A DNA stretch of 64,000 bases from Hyphomicrobiales bacterium (GCA_900473805.1 UCMS01000006.1:481736-545735); one strand, 5' to 3'; positions 1 through 9,470 are shown, counted from the first letter of the stretch. A program made the numbers and translations. Notes: generated by a model from the letters alone, not told the origin.

Positions 1-640
1 TGCCTTCGTCACGGATGCTCCTGAGCAGCGTGTTGAGCGCGAGCGATTCCTTCGGGTTGAGACCGGCGGCGGGCTCGTCGAGGCAAAGAAGCTCGGGTCC
101 CGTGCACATGGCGCGGCAGATTTCCAGACGACGCTGCGCGCCGTAAGGCAGGTCGCCGGCCGGGTCGTCGGCGCGATCGATGAGATCGGCCTTTTCCAGC
201 CAGTAGCGCGCCTTCTCGATCGCCTCGCCGGCCGCCTTTTTATAGGCCGGCATGCCGAGCAGACCGAGAACCGTATAGCCCGACGCCTTCATCAGCGCAT
301 TGTGCTGCGCCACCAGAAGGTTTTCCAGAACGGTGAGGCCCGAGAACAGGCGGATATTCTGGAAGGTACGGGCGACCTTCGCCTTCTTCGGGATTTCGAA
401 ATCCGGAAGGCGCTCCAGCAGGAACTCCTGGCCGGACCTCTGCCGCAGCGTGATCATGCCCATGGTCGGCCGGTAAAAGCCGGTGATGCAGTTGAAGACG
501 GTCGTCTTGCCGGCACCGTTGGGGCCAATCAGCGCGGTGATTTCGCCGCGCTTGGCTTCGAAGGAGAAGTCGTTGATGGCCATCAGACCACCAAAGCGCA
601 TCGACAGATGCTCGACTTTCAGGATGGTGTCATTGCTCAT
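1..640 (-). CDS. livG: LivG-like branched-chain amino-acid ABC transporter ATPase (3' end outside window)
   Basis: ATP-hydrolysing subunit of a LIV-type (HAAT) importer that powers uptake of branched-chain or related amino acids at the inner membrane. The visible 213 residues start MSNDTILKVEHLSMRFGG and contain Walker A (GPNGAGKTT, residue about 40), the Q-loop region ARTFQNIRLF, the signature-region DLPYGAQRRLEICRAM and Walker B LLCLDEPAAGLNP. Family length is about 250-290 residues, so the C-terminal end lies left of base 1. The start codon (638-640) lies 20 bp downstream of the livM stop, so this is the third gene of livH-livM-livG; livF probably follows outside the window. The transported amino acid cannot be told from the sequence. 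Confidence 0.92.
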   Translation of the reverse strand, partial: MSNDTILKVEHLSMRFGGLMAINDFSFEAKRGEITALIGPNGAGKTTVFNCITGFYRPTMGMITLRQRSGQEFLLERLPDFEIPKKAKVARTFQNIRLFSGLTVLENLLVAQHNALMKASGYTVLGLLGMPAYKKAAGEAIEKARYWLEKADLIDRADDPAGDLPYGAQRRLEICRAMCTGPELLCLDEPAAGLNPKESLALNTLLRSIRDEG

Positions 641-660
641 TGTCGTGTTCCCGGAGGTCA

Positions 661-2055
661 TCAGCCGTGACCCTCCTTGGTGAAGCTGCCCGAGACGGCC
701 TTGCGTTCCTTGAGGAAGGCCGTCGGCTCTCTGCTGCCGACGAAACCGCGCGGCTTGAACAGCATGACCACGACCATGGCCAGACCGAAGAGCAGCATGC
801 GGTAGAGCTCCGGCGTGAAGTCTTCGCCGAAGATGTGCTTCAGGAACTCCATTTCACGCAACGCTTCCGTGCCGCCGATCATGACGATGGCCGCAACCGC
901 GATACCCGTCAGCGAACCCATGCCGCCGAGAACGACGATGGCGAGGATAACGGCGGATTCGAGGAAGACGAAGCTTTCCGGGGAAACGAAGCCCTGGCGG
1001 GCGGCGAAGAAAGAGCCGGCGAAACCGCCGAACATCGCACCGATCGCAAACGCCGTCAGCTTGGTCGTCACCGTGTTGATGCCGAGCGAACGGCAGGCGA
1101 TCTCGTCCTCGCGCAGCGCTTCCCAGGCACGGCCGATCGGCATGCGACGCAGCTTGATCGTCACATAGGCGGTCAGGCAGCAGAGTGCCAGGATCACGTA
1201 GAAGAGGTAGATCTTGTAGTAGGCCGACGACATCGGCAGGCCGAAGGTCTTCGCGAAGCCATCGGCAGACGCGTTGAACTCGATACCGAAGAAGGTGGCC
1301 TTCGGAATGCTCGAGATCCCGAAGGTACCCTTGGTAACTTCCTGCCAGTTGATCAGCACCAGTCGGATGATTTCCCCGAAGGCGAGCGTCACGATGGCGA
1401 GATAGTCACCTTTGAGACGCAGGACCGGAAAGCCGAGAATGATGCCCCAGAAAGCGGCCAGGATGCCGGCGAGCGGCAGCAGGATCCAGAAGGACAGACC
1501 GAAATTCTGCGCGAGAAGCGCATAGGAATAGGCGCCGACCGCGTAGAAGGCGACATAACCGAGGTCCAACAGACCGGCGAGACCGACGACGATGTTGAGC
1601 CCCCAGGCCAGCATCACGTAGATCAGGATCTGGATACCGAAGTTGTCGATGAACTTCAGAGATCCCTGTACGCCACTCAGCGCGACGATGACAGGCGGAT
1701 AAAGGATCAGGGCGAGAAGAGCGATCTTCAGGAAATGCGTCTTGAAGAAGCTCGGCTTTGCATCGATGTCGTGAACCGGCATGGCTGCCGATTTCTTCTC
1801 CTTGCGCGCCGAAAGCCAGGGCGCGAAGAAAGCGACCATGGCGAAACGGCCCACGGCAGCAATGATCACGAAGATCGCCAGCATGCCCCAGCGCGTATAC
1901 CAGATCAGCTCGTTGCTGATGTTCTGGTCGGTCTTGATGCCGATATAGAGGCTGAACAAGCCGAGGGCCAGAAGGCCGGCGAACAGGCCTTCCTTGACGG
2001 CGCGCGCCATCGTGCCGGACGAAGCGGCAGCGTTTACGTTTACAGGAGTTGTCAT
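661..2055 (-). CDS. livM: LivM-like branched-chain amino-acid ABC transporter permease
   Basis: Membrane subunit that pairs with LivH to form the import channel of a LIV-type transporter. The 464-residue protein has an N-terminal extension of about 120 residues with two or three hydrophobic segments, then the typical BPD_transp_2 core with the conserved stretches GLAGLLDLGYVAFYAVGAY and GRAWEALREDEIACRSLGIN and a C-terminal GGMGSLTG loop. The long N-terminus is usual for rhizobial LivM. Its ATG is preceded by GAGAAGG at a good distance and lies 4 bp after the livH stop, so the two are translationally linked. Assignment to the family is firm; the substrate is inferred only from family. Confidence 0.93.
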   Translation of the reverse strand: MTTPVNVNAAASSGTMARAVKEGLFAGLLALGLFSLYIGIKTDQNISNELIWYTRWGMLAIFVIIAAVGRFAMVAFFAPWLSARKEKKSAAMPVHDIDAKPSFFKTHFLKIALLALILYPPVIVALSGVQGSLKFIDNFGIQILIYVMLAWGLNIVVGLAGLLDLGYVAFYAVGAYSYALLAQNFGLSFWILLPLAGILAAFWGIILGFPVLRLKGDYLAIVTLAFGEIIRLVLINWQEVTKGTFGISSIPKATFFGIEFNASADGFAKTFGLPMSSAYYKIYLFYVILALCCLTAYVTIKLRRMPIGRAWEALREDEIACRSLGINTVTTKLTAFAIGAMFGGFAGSFFAARQGFVSPESFVFLESAVILAIVVLGGMGSLTGIAVAAIVMIGGTEALREMEFLKHIFGEDFTPELYRMLLFGLAMVVVMLFKPRGFVGSREPTAFLKERKAVSGSFTKEGHG

Positions 2056-2059
2056 CGGA

Positions 2060-2962
2060 TCAAACCTTCTCGACTTCCGGTCGACCGAGAATGCCGGTCG
2101 GCTTGAAGATCAGCACGAATGCAAGGATAGCAAACGTAGCCACGTCCTTGTAGGCGATGCTGAAATAGGCAGACCACAGCGACTCGATCAGGCCGATCAG
2201 CAGCCCGCCCAGAACGGCGCCCGGCAGCGAGCCGATACCACCGAGAACAGCAGCCGTGAAAGCCTTGACGCCCGGGATGAACCCGTCGTTGAACGAGGCC
2301 ACGCCGTAATACATGAGGTACATGGTGCCCGCGACGGATGCGAGGGCAGCACCCATGACGAAGGTGATGGAGATCGTGCGGTCAACGTCGACGCCGAGCA
2401 GCGCCGCCATCTTGCGGTCCTGTTCGGTTGCACGCTGGGCGCGACCGAGCGGCGTCTTGTTGACGATGTACCAGAAGGCGGCAAGCAGCACTGCCGTCAC
2501 GATCACGATCACCACCTGCTTCAGCGCAATGGTGACGTTGCCGATGTGCAGGACGTCGTTGATCAGCGGCGGGATCGGCTTGTTGCGCGGGCCCTGCGAG
2601 ATCTGGATGAAGTTGGACAGAACGATCGACATGCCGATCGCGGTGATCAGCGGCGCCAGGCGGAACGAGCCGCGCAACGGCCGATAGGCCACCCGCTCGA
2701 TCGTCCAGTTCCACAACCCCGTCATCAGCATCGACACGATCAGCATGATCAGCAGCGCAAGCGCCACCGGAATGCCGGCGAAGAAGGATGTCAGGATGAG
2801 GAAGACGATGAGGGCGGCAAAGCCGCCAAGCATGAAGATGTCGCCATGGGCGAAGTTGATCATGCCAATGATGCCGTAAACCATCGTATAGCCGATAGCC
2901 ACGAGGCCATAGATGGATCCAAGAGTCAGCCCGTTGATGAGCTGCTGGATGAAGTACTCCAT
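2060..2962 (-). CDS. livH: LivH-like branched-chain amino-acid ABC transporter permease
   Basis: First membrane subunit of the LIV-type importer. The 300-residue protein opens with MEYFIQQLINGLTLGSIYGL, the classic LivH N-terminus, followed by GMINFAHGDIFMLGGFAA, RVAYRPLRG, the cytoplasmic loop GRAQRATEQDRKMAALLGVD that contacts the ATPase, and the C-terminal GGIGSLPGAVLGGLLIGLIE. About eight hydrophobic segments are visible. The start is preceded by GGGGGAT. It is the first gene of the livHMG run; no periplasmic binding protein gene is adjacent, so that component must lie elsewhere. Known LIV systems in rhizobia take a broad range of amino acids, but specificity here is open. Confidence 0.93.
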   Translation of the reverse strand: MEYFIQQLINGLTLGSIYGLVAIGYTMVYGIIGMINFAHGDIFMLGGFAALIVFLILTSFFAGIPVALALLIMLIVSMLMTGLWNWTIERVAYRPLRGSFRLAPLITAIGMSIVLSNFIQISQGPRNKPIPPLINDVLHIGNVTIALKQVVIVIVTAVLLAAFWYIVNKTPLGRAQRATEQDRKMAALLGVDVDRTISITFVMGAALASVAGTMYLMYYGVASFNDGFIPGVKAFTAAVLGGIGSLPGAVLGGLLIGLIESLWSAYFSIAYKDVATFAILAFVLIFKPTGILGRPEVEKV

Positions 2963-3237
2963 ATATTATCCCCCGGACGCGCCTGAGCGTTGCGTCTCAT
3001 TTTGTTGTCCCATGAAGCCATGGGTATGAGGGGGATTCCATATCGCTTTGGCGGAAAATGTGAAGCCAAAAAGGCAAAAGGTGGACAAAATGTTACTGTT
3101 AACCAACAGTTTGGCACCGTCAGGATCACTGCACACAAAAAAGCGGCAGAAAAAGTCTATGAAATCAGCAGGTCACCGGAAGCGACCTGCTGAACGTGAA
3201 CTCGCACTAATGCAAGCCCATTTTTGCCGAATTTGGT
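2963..3237 (-). promoter_or_regulatory. Leader and probable promoter region of the liv operon, with a 16-bp dyad
   Basis: This 275-bp gap separates the dehydrogenase gene stop from livH. It holds a perfect dyad at 3095-3110 (arms ACTGTT and AACAGT around AACC) and a longer hairpin at 3165-3193 listed separately as a terminator. The dyad is a plausible operator for the liv genes, but no confident -10/-35 pair was recognised. Confidence 0.35.
3165..3193 (-). terminator. Hairpin after the dimethylglycine dehydrogenase-like gene
   Basis: A perfect 10-bp stem (TCAGCAGGTC at 3165-3174 with GACCTGCTGA at 3184-3193) surrounds a 9-base loop. On the minus strand it is followed by a T-rich stretch (TTTCATAGACTTTTT). 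It lies 45 bp downstream of the stop of the gene at 3238-5664. Confidence 0.5.
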
Positions 3238-5664
3238 TCAGTTTCTCATTCGCGACCCATTTGCGTCAAAAAGCGGCTGCGGCTGGAGCCGTGCCGGAAG
3301 AATGTCCCCAAGAATTTCCACGCTCCAACCGTCGACCTCGTCTGCTATCTCCTTGGGAACATAACCCAGCGCAACGGAAACGCCGCTGGCATGGGCAAAT
3401 CCGCCGGAGGTGACCCAGCCGCAGACTTCGCCCTTGTGGAAGATGGGTTCGTCGCCGATGACGTCGGCGTCTTTCGCCTCGATGATGAAGGTTTTGAGCC
3501 TGAGCGTCCCGCCCGACAGCTTCTCTTCCATGGCCGCCTTCTTGCCGATGAAGTCCGCCGGCTTTTTCAGGGCAACGAAACGGCCGAGACCCGCTTCGTA
3601 GGGGCCATAGAGCGGCCGGTATTCGCGTGACCAGCTGCCGAAGGCCTTTTCCAGACGCAGCGCATTCAGCGCCCGAAGCCCGAACAGCGAAATGCCGAAC
3701 TCGGCACCGGCCTCCATCAGCGCCTCGAAGAGATAACGCTGATATTCCGGCCGCATCCAGATCTCGTAGCCGAGGTCACCCGTATAGCTGACGCGTCCGA
3801 CAATTGCCGGCGCCATGCCCAGATCCATCTCGCGGATGGCCATGAAGGGCATCGCCTCGTCGGAGACGTCGAGATGGGTGAGCTTGGCCAGCACATCGCG
3901 CGCCTTGGGCCCGGCGATCGACAGGCCCAACAGACCGAGATTGAGCGGCTCGACGTCGACGGAACCGTCGTCGGGCAGATGCTGCTCGAACCAGCGCATG
4001 TGATAGTCTTCGGCGATGCCGGAACCGATGACGAGGAAGTCCTCATCATCCATGTTGGCGACGGTGAAGTCGCCGATCAGCTTGCCGGCGTCGTTCAGCA
4101 TCGGCGCGAGCGCCATGCGGCCGACCTCCGGGATCTTCCCGGCCAGCATATGGTCGAGCCAGTCCTTCGCCCCCTCACCCGTCACCATGTATTTGGCAAA
4201 GCCCGAGGTTTCCATCAGGCCGACGCTGTCGCGCACGGCCTTGGCTTCGCGGCCGACAGCCTCGAAATCGGTCGAGCGGCGCCAGGAGAACTTGTCCTCG
4301 ACACCCTCAGGCGCAAACCAGAGCGGCGTCTCCAGACCATAGGAGGCCCCGAAAACGGCACCGGCACTCTTCAGCTTGTCATAGATGGGCGTGGTCAGCA
4401 GCGGACGCGCGCCCGGCAGCTCTTCGTTCGGATAGCGGATCGAGAAACGGCGGGAGTAGTTTTCCCGAACCTTGGCATTGGTATAGGCGAGCGTCGCATA
4501 ATCGCCGTAGCGGCAGACATCCATGGCGAAGACATCGAAGCCCGGATCGCCCTGGATGATCCAGTTGGCAAGCGCCAGCCCCACGCCACCGCCCTGGCTG
4601 AAGCCCGCCATGACCGCGCAGGCCGACCAGAAGTTCGTCATGCCGCGTACGGGACCGACGAGCGGGTTCCCATCCGGCGAGAAGGTGAAGGGGCCGTTGA
4701 TGATCTTCTTGATGCCGGCATTGTTGAAGGCCGGGAAATGCCGGAAGCCGACTTCCAGCTCGCCCGTAATGCGCTCCAGGTCTTCTGCCAGCAGCTCATG
4801 GCCGAAGGTCCAGGGCGTCTCGATGGGTGACCACGGACGGCAGTCCTTTTCATAGGTGCCCATCAGCATGCCATTGCGCTCCTGGCGGATATAGATCTCG
4901 CCGTCGAAGTCGACGCAGTGCATCAGCTCCTTGCCCGTCGTCTTGTTGAACTCGATGACCTCCGGCATGTCCTCGGTGATCAGATACATGTGCTCCATGG
5001 CGAGCACCGGCAGCTCCAGCCCGACCATGCGGCCGACTTCGCGCGCCCAGAGACCGGCGGCATTGACGACATGCTCGGCGCGGATTTCGCCCTTGTCGGT
5101 GATCACCCGCCAGGTGCCGTCTTCCAGCTGCACCAGATCCTCGACCTTGGTGTGCAGATAGATCTCCGCACCGTTCTTCTTCGCCGACTTTGCATAGGCG
5201 TGGGTGGTGCCGTAAGGGTCGAGGTGGCCTTCATGCGGATCGAAGACAGCGCCGACAAACTGCTTGGGATCAAGCAGCGGCATCATTTCATAAGCTTCCT
5301 GCGCCGAAATCAGCGTCGCTTCGCCGCCGGCATATTTGCCCTTGGCGAGTAGCGACTTCATCCAGTCGAAGCGCTCCTTCGTGGCCGCCAGCATCAGGCC
5401 GGAAGTCATATGCAGGCCGATGTCTTGACCGGAATATTCCTCGATCTCCTTGTAGAGCTCGACGGTGTATTTCTGCAGCTTGGCAACGTTCGGATCGCCA
5501 TTGATCGTATGCATGCCGCCAGCCGCGTGCCAGGTGGAGCCGGAGGTCAGCTCGGAGCGCTCGAGCAGCACGACATCGGTCCAGCCGAATTTGGTCAAAT
5601 GGTACAGGACCGAACACCCGACGACACCCCCGCCGATGACGACGACACGCGCATGGCTCTTCAT
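3238..5664 (-). CDS. Dimethylglycine/sarcosine dehydrogenase-like flavoprotein with GcvT domain
   Basis: Predicted cytoplasmic FAD enzyme that oxidatively removes an N-methyl group from dimethylglycine or sarcosine and passes it to tetrahydrofolate. The 808-residue protein has a Rossmann motif VVVIGGGVVGCSVLYHL at residues 6-22, a DAO domain to about 370, an FAO_M linker and a C-terminal aminomethyltransferase (GcvT) folate domain from about 430. The motif STWHAAG near residue 45 contains the His that carries covalent FAD in mammalian DMGDH. The chosen ATG (5662-5664) has AGGGGAG upstream; a longer open frame extends to 5811 but lacks family similarity. It lies on the same strand as soxBDAG about 3 kb away, consistent with stepwise glycine betaine demethylation. 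Substrate choice among methylated glycines is inferred. Confidence 0.85.
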   Translation of the reverse strand: MKSHARVVVIGGGVVGCSVLYHLTKFGWTDVVLLERSELTSGSTWHAAGGMHTINGDPNVAKLQKYTVELYKEIEEYSGQDIGLHMTSGLMLAATKERFDWMKSLLAKGKYAGGEATLISAQEAYEMMPLLDPKQFVGAVFDPHEGHLDPYGTTHAYAKSAKKNGAEIYLHTKVEDLVQLEDGTWRVITDKGEIRAEHVVNAAGLWAREVGRMVGLELPVLAMEHMYLITEDMPEVIEFNKTTGKELMHCVDFDGEIYIRQERNGMLMGTYEKDCRPWSPIETPWTFGHELLAEDLERITGELEVGFRHFPAFNNAGIKKIINGPFTFSPDGNPLVGPVRGMTNFWSACAVMAGFSQGGGVGLALANWIIQGDPGFDVFAMDVCRYGDYATLAYTNAKVRENYSRRFSIRYPNEELPGARPLLTTPIYDKLKSAGAVFGASYGLETPLWFAPEGVEDKFSWRRSTDFEAVGREAKAVRDSVGLMETSGFAKYMVTGEGAKDWLDHMLAGKIPEVGRMALAPMLNDAGKLIGDFTVANMDDEDFLVIGSGIAEDYHMRWFEQHLPDDGSVDVEPLNLGLLGLSIAGPKARDVLAKLTHLDVSDEAMPFMAIREMDLGMAPAIVGRVSYTGDLGYEIWMRPEYQRYLFEALMEAGAEFGISLFGLRALNALRLEKAFGSWSREYRPLYGPYEAGLGRFVALKKPADFIGKKAAMEEKLSGGTLRLKTFIIEAKDADVIGDEPIFHKGEVCGWVTSGGFAHASGVSVALGYVPKEIADEVDGWSVEILGDILPARLQPQPLFDANGSRMRN

Positions 5665-5739
5665 GGAAAACGCTCCCCTTGGCGGCAATGATTGATGCGA
5701 CAAAGCTAGATTGCCCGCATGAAAGCCAGAAGACCATGC

Positions 5740-5758
5740 TGCGACGAAACATGTCGCA
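5740..5758. promoter_or_regulatory. TGCGAC-N7-GTCGCA dyad upstream of the DMGDH-like gene
   Basis: A perfect 6-bp inverted repeat with a 7-base spacer sits about 76 bp upstream of the DMGDH-like start. A further TGCGAC half-site occurs at 5696-5701. This is the layout of a transcription-factor site. It lies between the divergent DMGDH-like and chemoreceptor genes and could affect either. Confidence 0.4.
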
Positions 5759-5913
5759 TGGATGACAGGCAATGTTCTCAGCGCGGCGGCCCTGTCAGGG
5801 CAATGTGTCAACCTAACACGACATTTCCACCTAATTTTAAGGGTTCAGTAAGTTAGCAGATATAATCATCAGCGGGCGGCAATGAACTCCTGGCCGCGTT
5901 TTAGAACCCAGAG

Positions 5914-7653
5914 ATGCGTATGTCCTTTTTCGCCTTTGGCAGCGATGCCCGGTCCATTCTCGACGCCCTCGAAAAATCCCAAGCCATCATCGAATTTGAC
6001 CTTGAGGGTCGTATTCTCCACGCCAACCAGAACTTTCTGAAGGCGCTCGGCTATCAGCTGAACGAGATCGTCGGCCAGCATCACCGCATGTTCGTCACCC
6101 CGACCGAAGCTGCCTCCGCCGACTACAAGCAGTTCTGGCGCAACCTCGCCGCCGGCAACTTCGGCCAGGGGCAATACAAGCGCGTGGCCAAAAGCGGTCG
6201 CGAAATCTGGATCGAGGCGACGTATAATCCGGTGCTGAAGGGTGGTCGCCCGCACAAGGTCGTCAAGTTCGCCACCGACATCACCGCCATGAAGCTGAAG
6301 TCGCTCGATGCCGAAGGCAAGCTGGCAGCGCTCGATCGCGCCCAGGCCATCATCGAGTTTACGCCATCAGGCGAAATCCTGCACGCCAACGGGAATTTCC
6401 TCGGCGCCATGGGCTACAGCCTGTCGGAGATCGTCGGGCGCCATCATTCCATTTTCTGCGACAAGGATTACGCGGCCTCGATCGAATATCGCGACTTCTG
6501 GAAGGGCCTTGGCGAAGGCCGGTTTGTGGCCGACCAGTTCACCCGCTTCGGCAAGGATGGCAAGCGGATCAACATCCAGGCTTCCTACAATCCGATCATG
6601 GACACCGACGGCAAGGTGCTGAAGGTCGTGAAGTTTGCGACCGACGTCACCGAGCGCATCCGGGTGATCGAGGAACTCGGCGCTGGCCTCGGCCGCCTTG
6701 CCGACAGTAACATCCGAATGACGCTCGACCAGCCGTTCAGTTCGGAATTCGAGCCGCTGCGCCGCGACTTCAACGCCTCGATCGGCGCCTTCCAGCAGAC
6801 GCTCTCGGGCGTACTCGACCAGACCTATGAACTCGCGCGAAATGGCAGCTCGATGAGACATTCGGCCGAGGAACTGTCCGGCCGCACCCATCAGCAGGTC
6901 GCAGCCCTCGAGCAGACGGCAGCGGCCCTCTCCGAGGCAACCAACAAACTCAGGACGGCAACCGAGCGCACCCGGGAAACCCGCAAGATCGCGATGGAAG
7001 CCCGCACGGCAGCCACTTCCTCTGTCGCCGTGGTCAAGGATACCGTCAGCGCAATGGAGCGCATAGAGGGTGCCTCCAACGAGATCGGCAAGATCATCGG
7101 CGTGATCGATGAGATCGCCTTCCAGACCAACCTGCTCGCACTCAATGCCGGGGTCGAAGCCGCCCGCGCGGGCGAAGCCGGCAAGGGCTTTGCCGTCGTC
7201 GCGCAGGAAGTGCGTGAACTCGCCCAGCGCTCCGCAAATGCAGCCAAGGAAATCAAGGCTCTGGTCAACACCTCTGCAACCGAGGTGCAGGAGGGTGTTC
7301 GCCTCGTCGGCGAGACGGGTCGCGTTCTCCAGGAGATCGAGAAGTTCGTGTCCGATATCGATCAGAATGTCGACCGCATCGCACGATCGGCAGCGGAAGA
7401 AACGGCCGCTCTCGAAGCCATCAATGGCGCTGTCAGCGAAGTCGACGGCATGACCAAGGCCAATGCGGCCATGGTGACGCAATCGACCGAGATCAGCCGA
7501 GCCGTATCGGACGGGGCAAGCGTACTCGCAGACCTCGTGAAGCGCTTCAAGCTGAACCGTCGCAGCGAGATCCGAGAAGGCGGCAAGGACGTCTGGACAC
7601 CGGCCGAGCGTGCAGCCCGTCTCGGACAGCCCGCCTACCGCGCCGCCTCCTGA
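5914..7653 (+). CDS. Cytoplasmic methyl-accepting chemotaxis protein with two PAS domains
   Basis: Chemoreceptor that would signal through CheW/CheA. The 579-residue protein has no membrane segment. It carries two tandem PAS domains (about residues 14-110 and 136-235; both with the pattern ALxxxQAIIEF...ILHANxNFLxAxGY), a HAMP-like linker, and an MCP signalling domain whose hairpin tip ([21 protein letters not shown]) lies near residues 398-420. PAS domains of this kind sense redox state or small ligands, so an energy-taxis (Aer-like) role is possible. No NWETF-type CheR docking pentapeptide is seen at the C-terminus (ends QPAYRAAS). A second in-frame ATG two codons later is an equally good start. 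It diverges from the DMGDH-like gene, a neighbourhood that hints at, but does not prove, a metabolic cue. Confidence 0.9.
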   Translation: MRMSFFAFGSDARSILDALEKSQAIIEFDLEGRILHANQNFLKALGYQLNEIVGQHHRMFVTPTEAASADYKQFWRNLAAGNFGQGQYKRVAKSGREIWIEATYNPVLKGGRPHKVVKFATDITAMKLKSLDAEGKLAALDRAQAIIEFTPSGEILHANGNFLGAMGYSLSEIVGRHHSIFCDKDYAASIEYRDFWKGLGEGRFVADQFTRFGKDGKRINIQASYNPIMDTDGKVLKVVKFATDVTERIRVIEELGAGLGRLADSNIRMTLDQPFSSEFEPLRRDFNASIGAFQQTLSGVLDQTYELARNGSSMRHSAEELSGRTHQQVAALEQTAAALSEATNKLRTATERTRETRKIAMEARTAATSSVAVVKDTVSAMERIEGASNEIGKIIGVIDEIAFQTNLLALNAGVEAARAGEAGKGFAVVAQEVRELAQRSANAAKEIKALVNTSATEVQEGVRLVGETGRVLQEIEKFVSDIDQNVDRIARSAAEETAALEAINGAVSEVDGMTKANAAMVTQSTEISRAVSDGASVLADLVKRFKLNRRSEIREGGKDVWTPAERAARLGQPAYRAAS

Positions 7654-7668
7654 CCCGACTGACGTCAG

Positions 7669-7703
7669 AACCGGCCCGGCGAGAGACTGCCCGGCCGGTT
7701 TTA
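7669..7703. terminator. Hairpin between convergent chemoreceptor and phosphoesterase genes
   Basis: AACCGGCC (7669-7676) pairs with GGCCGGTT (7693-7700), with a second inner GGC/GCC pairing, followed by TTTTA on the plus strand. Its place between two convergent genes fits a terminator for the chemoreceptor gene and perhaps both. Confidence 0.55.
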
Positions 7704-7707
7704 GCTA

Positions 7708-8832
7708 TCAGATACGCGGCGCCGCCCGCAGCGTGAACTGCGTCAGCTCCGCCGGCACACCGATCCGGAGCGCAAAGCCCGGCCAAAGGCCTGTGCCATT
7801 GTTCACATAGAGCTGCATCTGACCAACCTGATAAAAGCCGGAAACGAAACCGTTATTGGCGCGGGCAACGATCTGGTCCAGGCCACGCACCATGCCGCCA
7901 TGGGTATGACCGGACAGCTGGAGGGCAACACCGTGGCTCGCGGCCCGCTCGGCCAGACGCGGCTGGTGATCGAGAAGGATAACGGGCGCATCGGCAGGGG
8001 CACCTGAAAGCGCCTTGCCGAGGTCAGGCTCGACCGCCCCGGTAAACCGCGCCGAAAGATCGGTCACGCCGGCGATGACGAGCCGGCCCTCCCCGCGCTC
8101 GATCACCGCATGCTCATTGGCGAGGATCCGCATGTTGAGCGACGGGAAATGGTCAAGCCAGCGATCCACCTCGAAGAAATATTCGTGATTGCCGGGAACG
8201 GTCAGCACCCCATCCCGCGCGCTCAGGCCCGCCAGCGGCGCGATATCCTCCCGCCGGATATCGAGACTGCCGTCGATCAGGTCTCCCGTGATAACGATGA
8301 GATCGGCATCGAGCGCGTTGGTCTTTTCAACGACAGCACTCGCCCATCGGCCGGTAAACAGCCGGCTGATATGCATGTCGGTCAACTGCACCATCCGGTA
8401 ACCGTCGAGATCGGGTGAGAGGCCGGGAATGCTGACCTCGATCCGCTTCACCGGCGGCACCCGGATCGCCTGGCTGATGCCGAAGCTCGCGAGCGCAAGC
8501 GCCGCGATCCCCATGCCATAGCGCACTTCCGGGGGCACGGCCGGGAAGGACCAGGTGACGGCGAAAATCAGAATGCCGACGATGTCGAGGACGACCTGCA
8601 TGGCCGCCAGCAGCACGATCGCCCCGAAGAACAGGTTGAAGGCGATCACCAGCGGCCGCGGAAATTCAGGCGCAAAGACCGATCCAGAAGTAAAGCGGCT
8701 AAACAGGTGATATTGCGAGGCAAACAGCAGGAAGACTGCCAGCAGAACCTTGACCCACCAAGGCCATGGCAAAGGGCCGATGAAGCGGGTGGCCACGATC
8801 AGCCAAGGCAGAGAAAACATCAGGTGAAACAT
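7708..8832 (-). CDS. Membrane-anchored metallophosphoesterase (YkuE/YaeI-like)
   Basis: Predicted two-metal phosphoesterase bound to the inner membrane. The first 125 residues hold about four hydrophobic segments. The catalytic domain follows with all calcineurin-like signatures: LTDMH (D152, H154), ITGDLIDG (D184), PGNHEYF (N215, H216) and SGHTHGG (about 309-315). The 374-residue length and N-terminal membrane domain match the YkuE/YaeI-type phosphodiesterase group, some of which act on UDP-diacylglucosamine or related lipids; that activity is not provable here. It sits 76 bp downstream of soxG on the same strand but has no clear functional link to it. Confidence 0.85.
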   Translation of the reverse strand: MFHLMFSLPWLIVATRFIGPLPWPWWVKVLLAVFLLFASQYHLFSRFTSGSVFAPEFPRPLVIAFNLFFGAIVLLAAMQVVLDIVGILIFAVTWSFPAVPPEVRYGMGIAALALASFGISQAIRVPPVKRIEVSIPGLSPDLDGYRMVQLTDMHISRLFTGRWASAVVEKTNALDADLIVITGDLIDGSLDIRREDIAPLAGLSARDGVLTVPGNHEYFFEVDRWLDHFPSLNMRILANEHAVIERGEGRLVIAGVTDLSARFTGAVEPDLGKALSGAPADAPVILLDHQPRLAERAASHGVALQLSGHTHGGMVRGLDQIVARANNGFVSGFYQVGQMQLYVNNGTGLWPGFALRIGVPAELTQFTLRAAPRI

Positions 8833-8908
8833 GCGGGACGGGTTCCTTTGCAGCGTAAACGCTGAAACTGCGTAGGCAGTTCACCCGAAGATAAGAACGC
8901 TCAGTCCC

Positions 8909-9460
8909 TCACACAAACCCCGCCGTCAGCGCGAACTCGCGGCCCATCTCACGAACCTCGTCGAACAGGAAGCCGGCGAAGCTGCGCATGACGATGATCT
9001 CGAAGCTATCCTGGCCTGTGCGGGCGAGGTTCGCAGCGACATGGCAGATCTGGCAATTGGTCGACTGGCCGATTTCGAAGAGATCGGCATGCAGGTCGAG
9101 CGCCGTGCATTTGGCAAGGATCGCCCGCACCTTCGGCCCCTGAATGCGCAAGACGACGCGCCCGTCGCTCTGGTCGACGAACGAGGCGCGGCTTGCCCCG
9201 AGATCTGCCAGCTGCCGCGCGATCGTGTCAGCGGCAACAGTCTCGCTGACGACAAGCCATTCGCCCGGTCCGCAGACGCGAACATGCACATCTTCGAGAT
9301 TGGTCAGCGCCTCGTCGATGTCGGCCTCATGCCCCGAATGGGCGAGCACCGAAAACACGGAGACGGCCCGCAGGATGGCGAGATGATGGGGGTTCGGCGT
9401 CGCTTCGAAACCGGAGATGTGGTCCTCGAGCACGTGACGGGCGGCATAGGTCACCGGCAT
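8909..9460 (-). CDS. soxG: Sarcosine oxidase gamma subunit
   Basis: Smallest folate-fold subunit of heterotetrameric sarcosine oxidase, which converts sarcosine, O2 and tetrahydrofolate to glycine, H2O2 and 5,10-methylene-tetrahydrofolate. The 183-residue protein is identified by size, position as last gene of soxBDAG, and typical sequence such as GPGEWLVVSE, DQSDGRVVLRIQGPKVRAILAKCTALDLH and a C-terminal MRSFAGFLFDEVREMGREFA. The ATG (9458-9460) has GAGGAT upstream and lies 10 bp after the soxA stop. The subunit is the least conserved of the four and packs against the alpha subunit. Confidence 0.92.
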   Translation of the reverse strand: MPVTYAARHVLEDHISGFEATPNPHHLAILRAVSVFSVLAHSGHEADIDEALTNLEDVHVRVCGPGEWLVVSETVAADTIARQLADLGASRASFVDQSDGRVVLRIQGPKVRAILAKCTALDLHADLFEIGQSTNCQICHVAANLARTGQDSFEIIVMRSFAGFLFDEVREMGREFALTAGFV

Positions 9461-9470
9461 GGCAGGATCC

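Noticed and set aside
640-2106. Long open frame antisense to livM (488 codons, plus strand)
   Set aside because: Its translation is dominated by H, R, E, D and G as expected for the reverse strand of a GC-rich membrane-protein gene, it matches no family, and livM on the other strand is clear.
3111-3126. Sigma-54 promoter starting at TGGCAC
   Set aside because: TGGCAC is present but no GC dinucleotide element stands at the right spacing (TTGC is missing).
3874-4830. Long plus-strand open frame inside the DMGDH-like gene
   Set aside because: It is a complement-strand shadow with no recognisable domain; the minus-strand flavoprotein explains the sequence.
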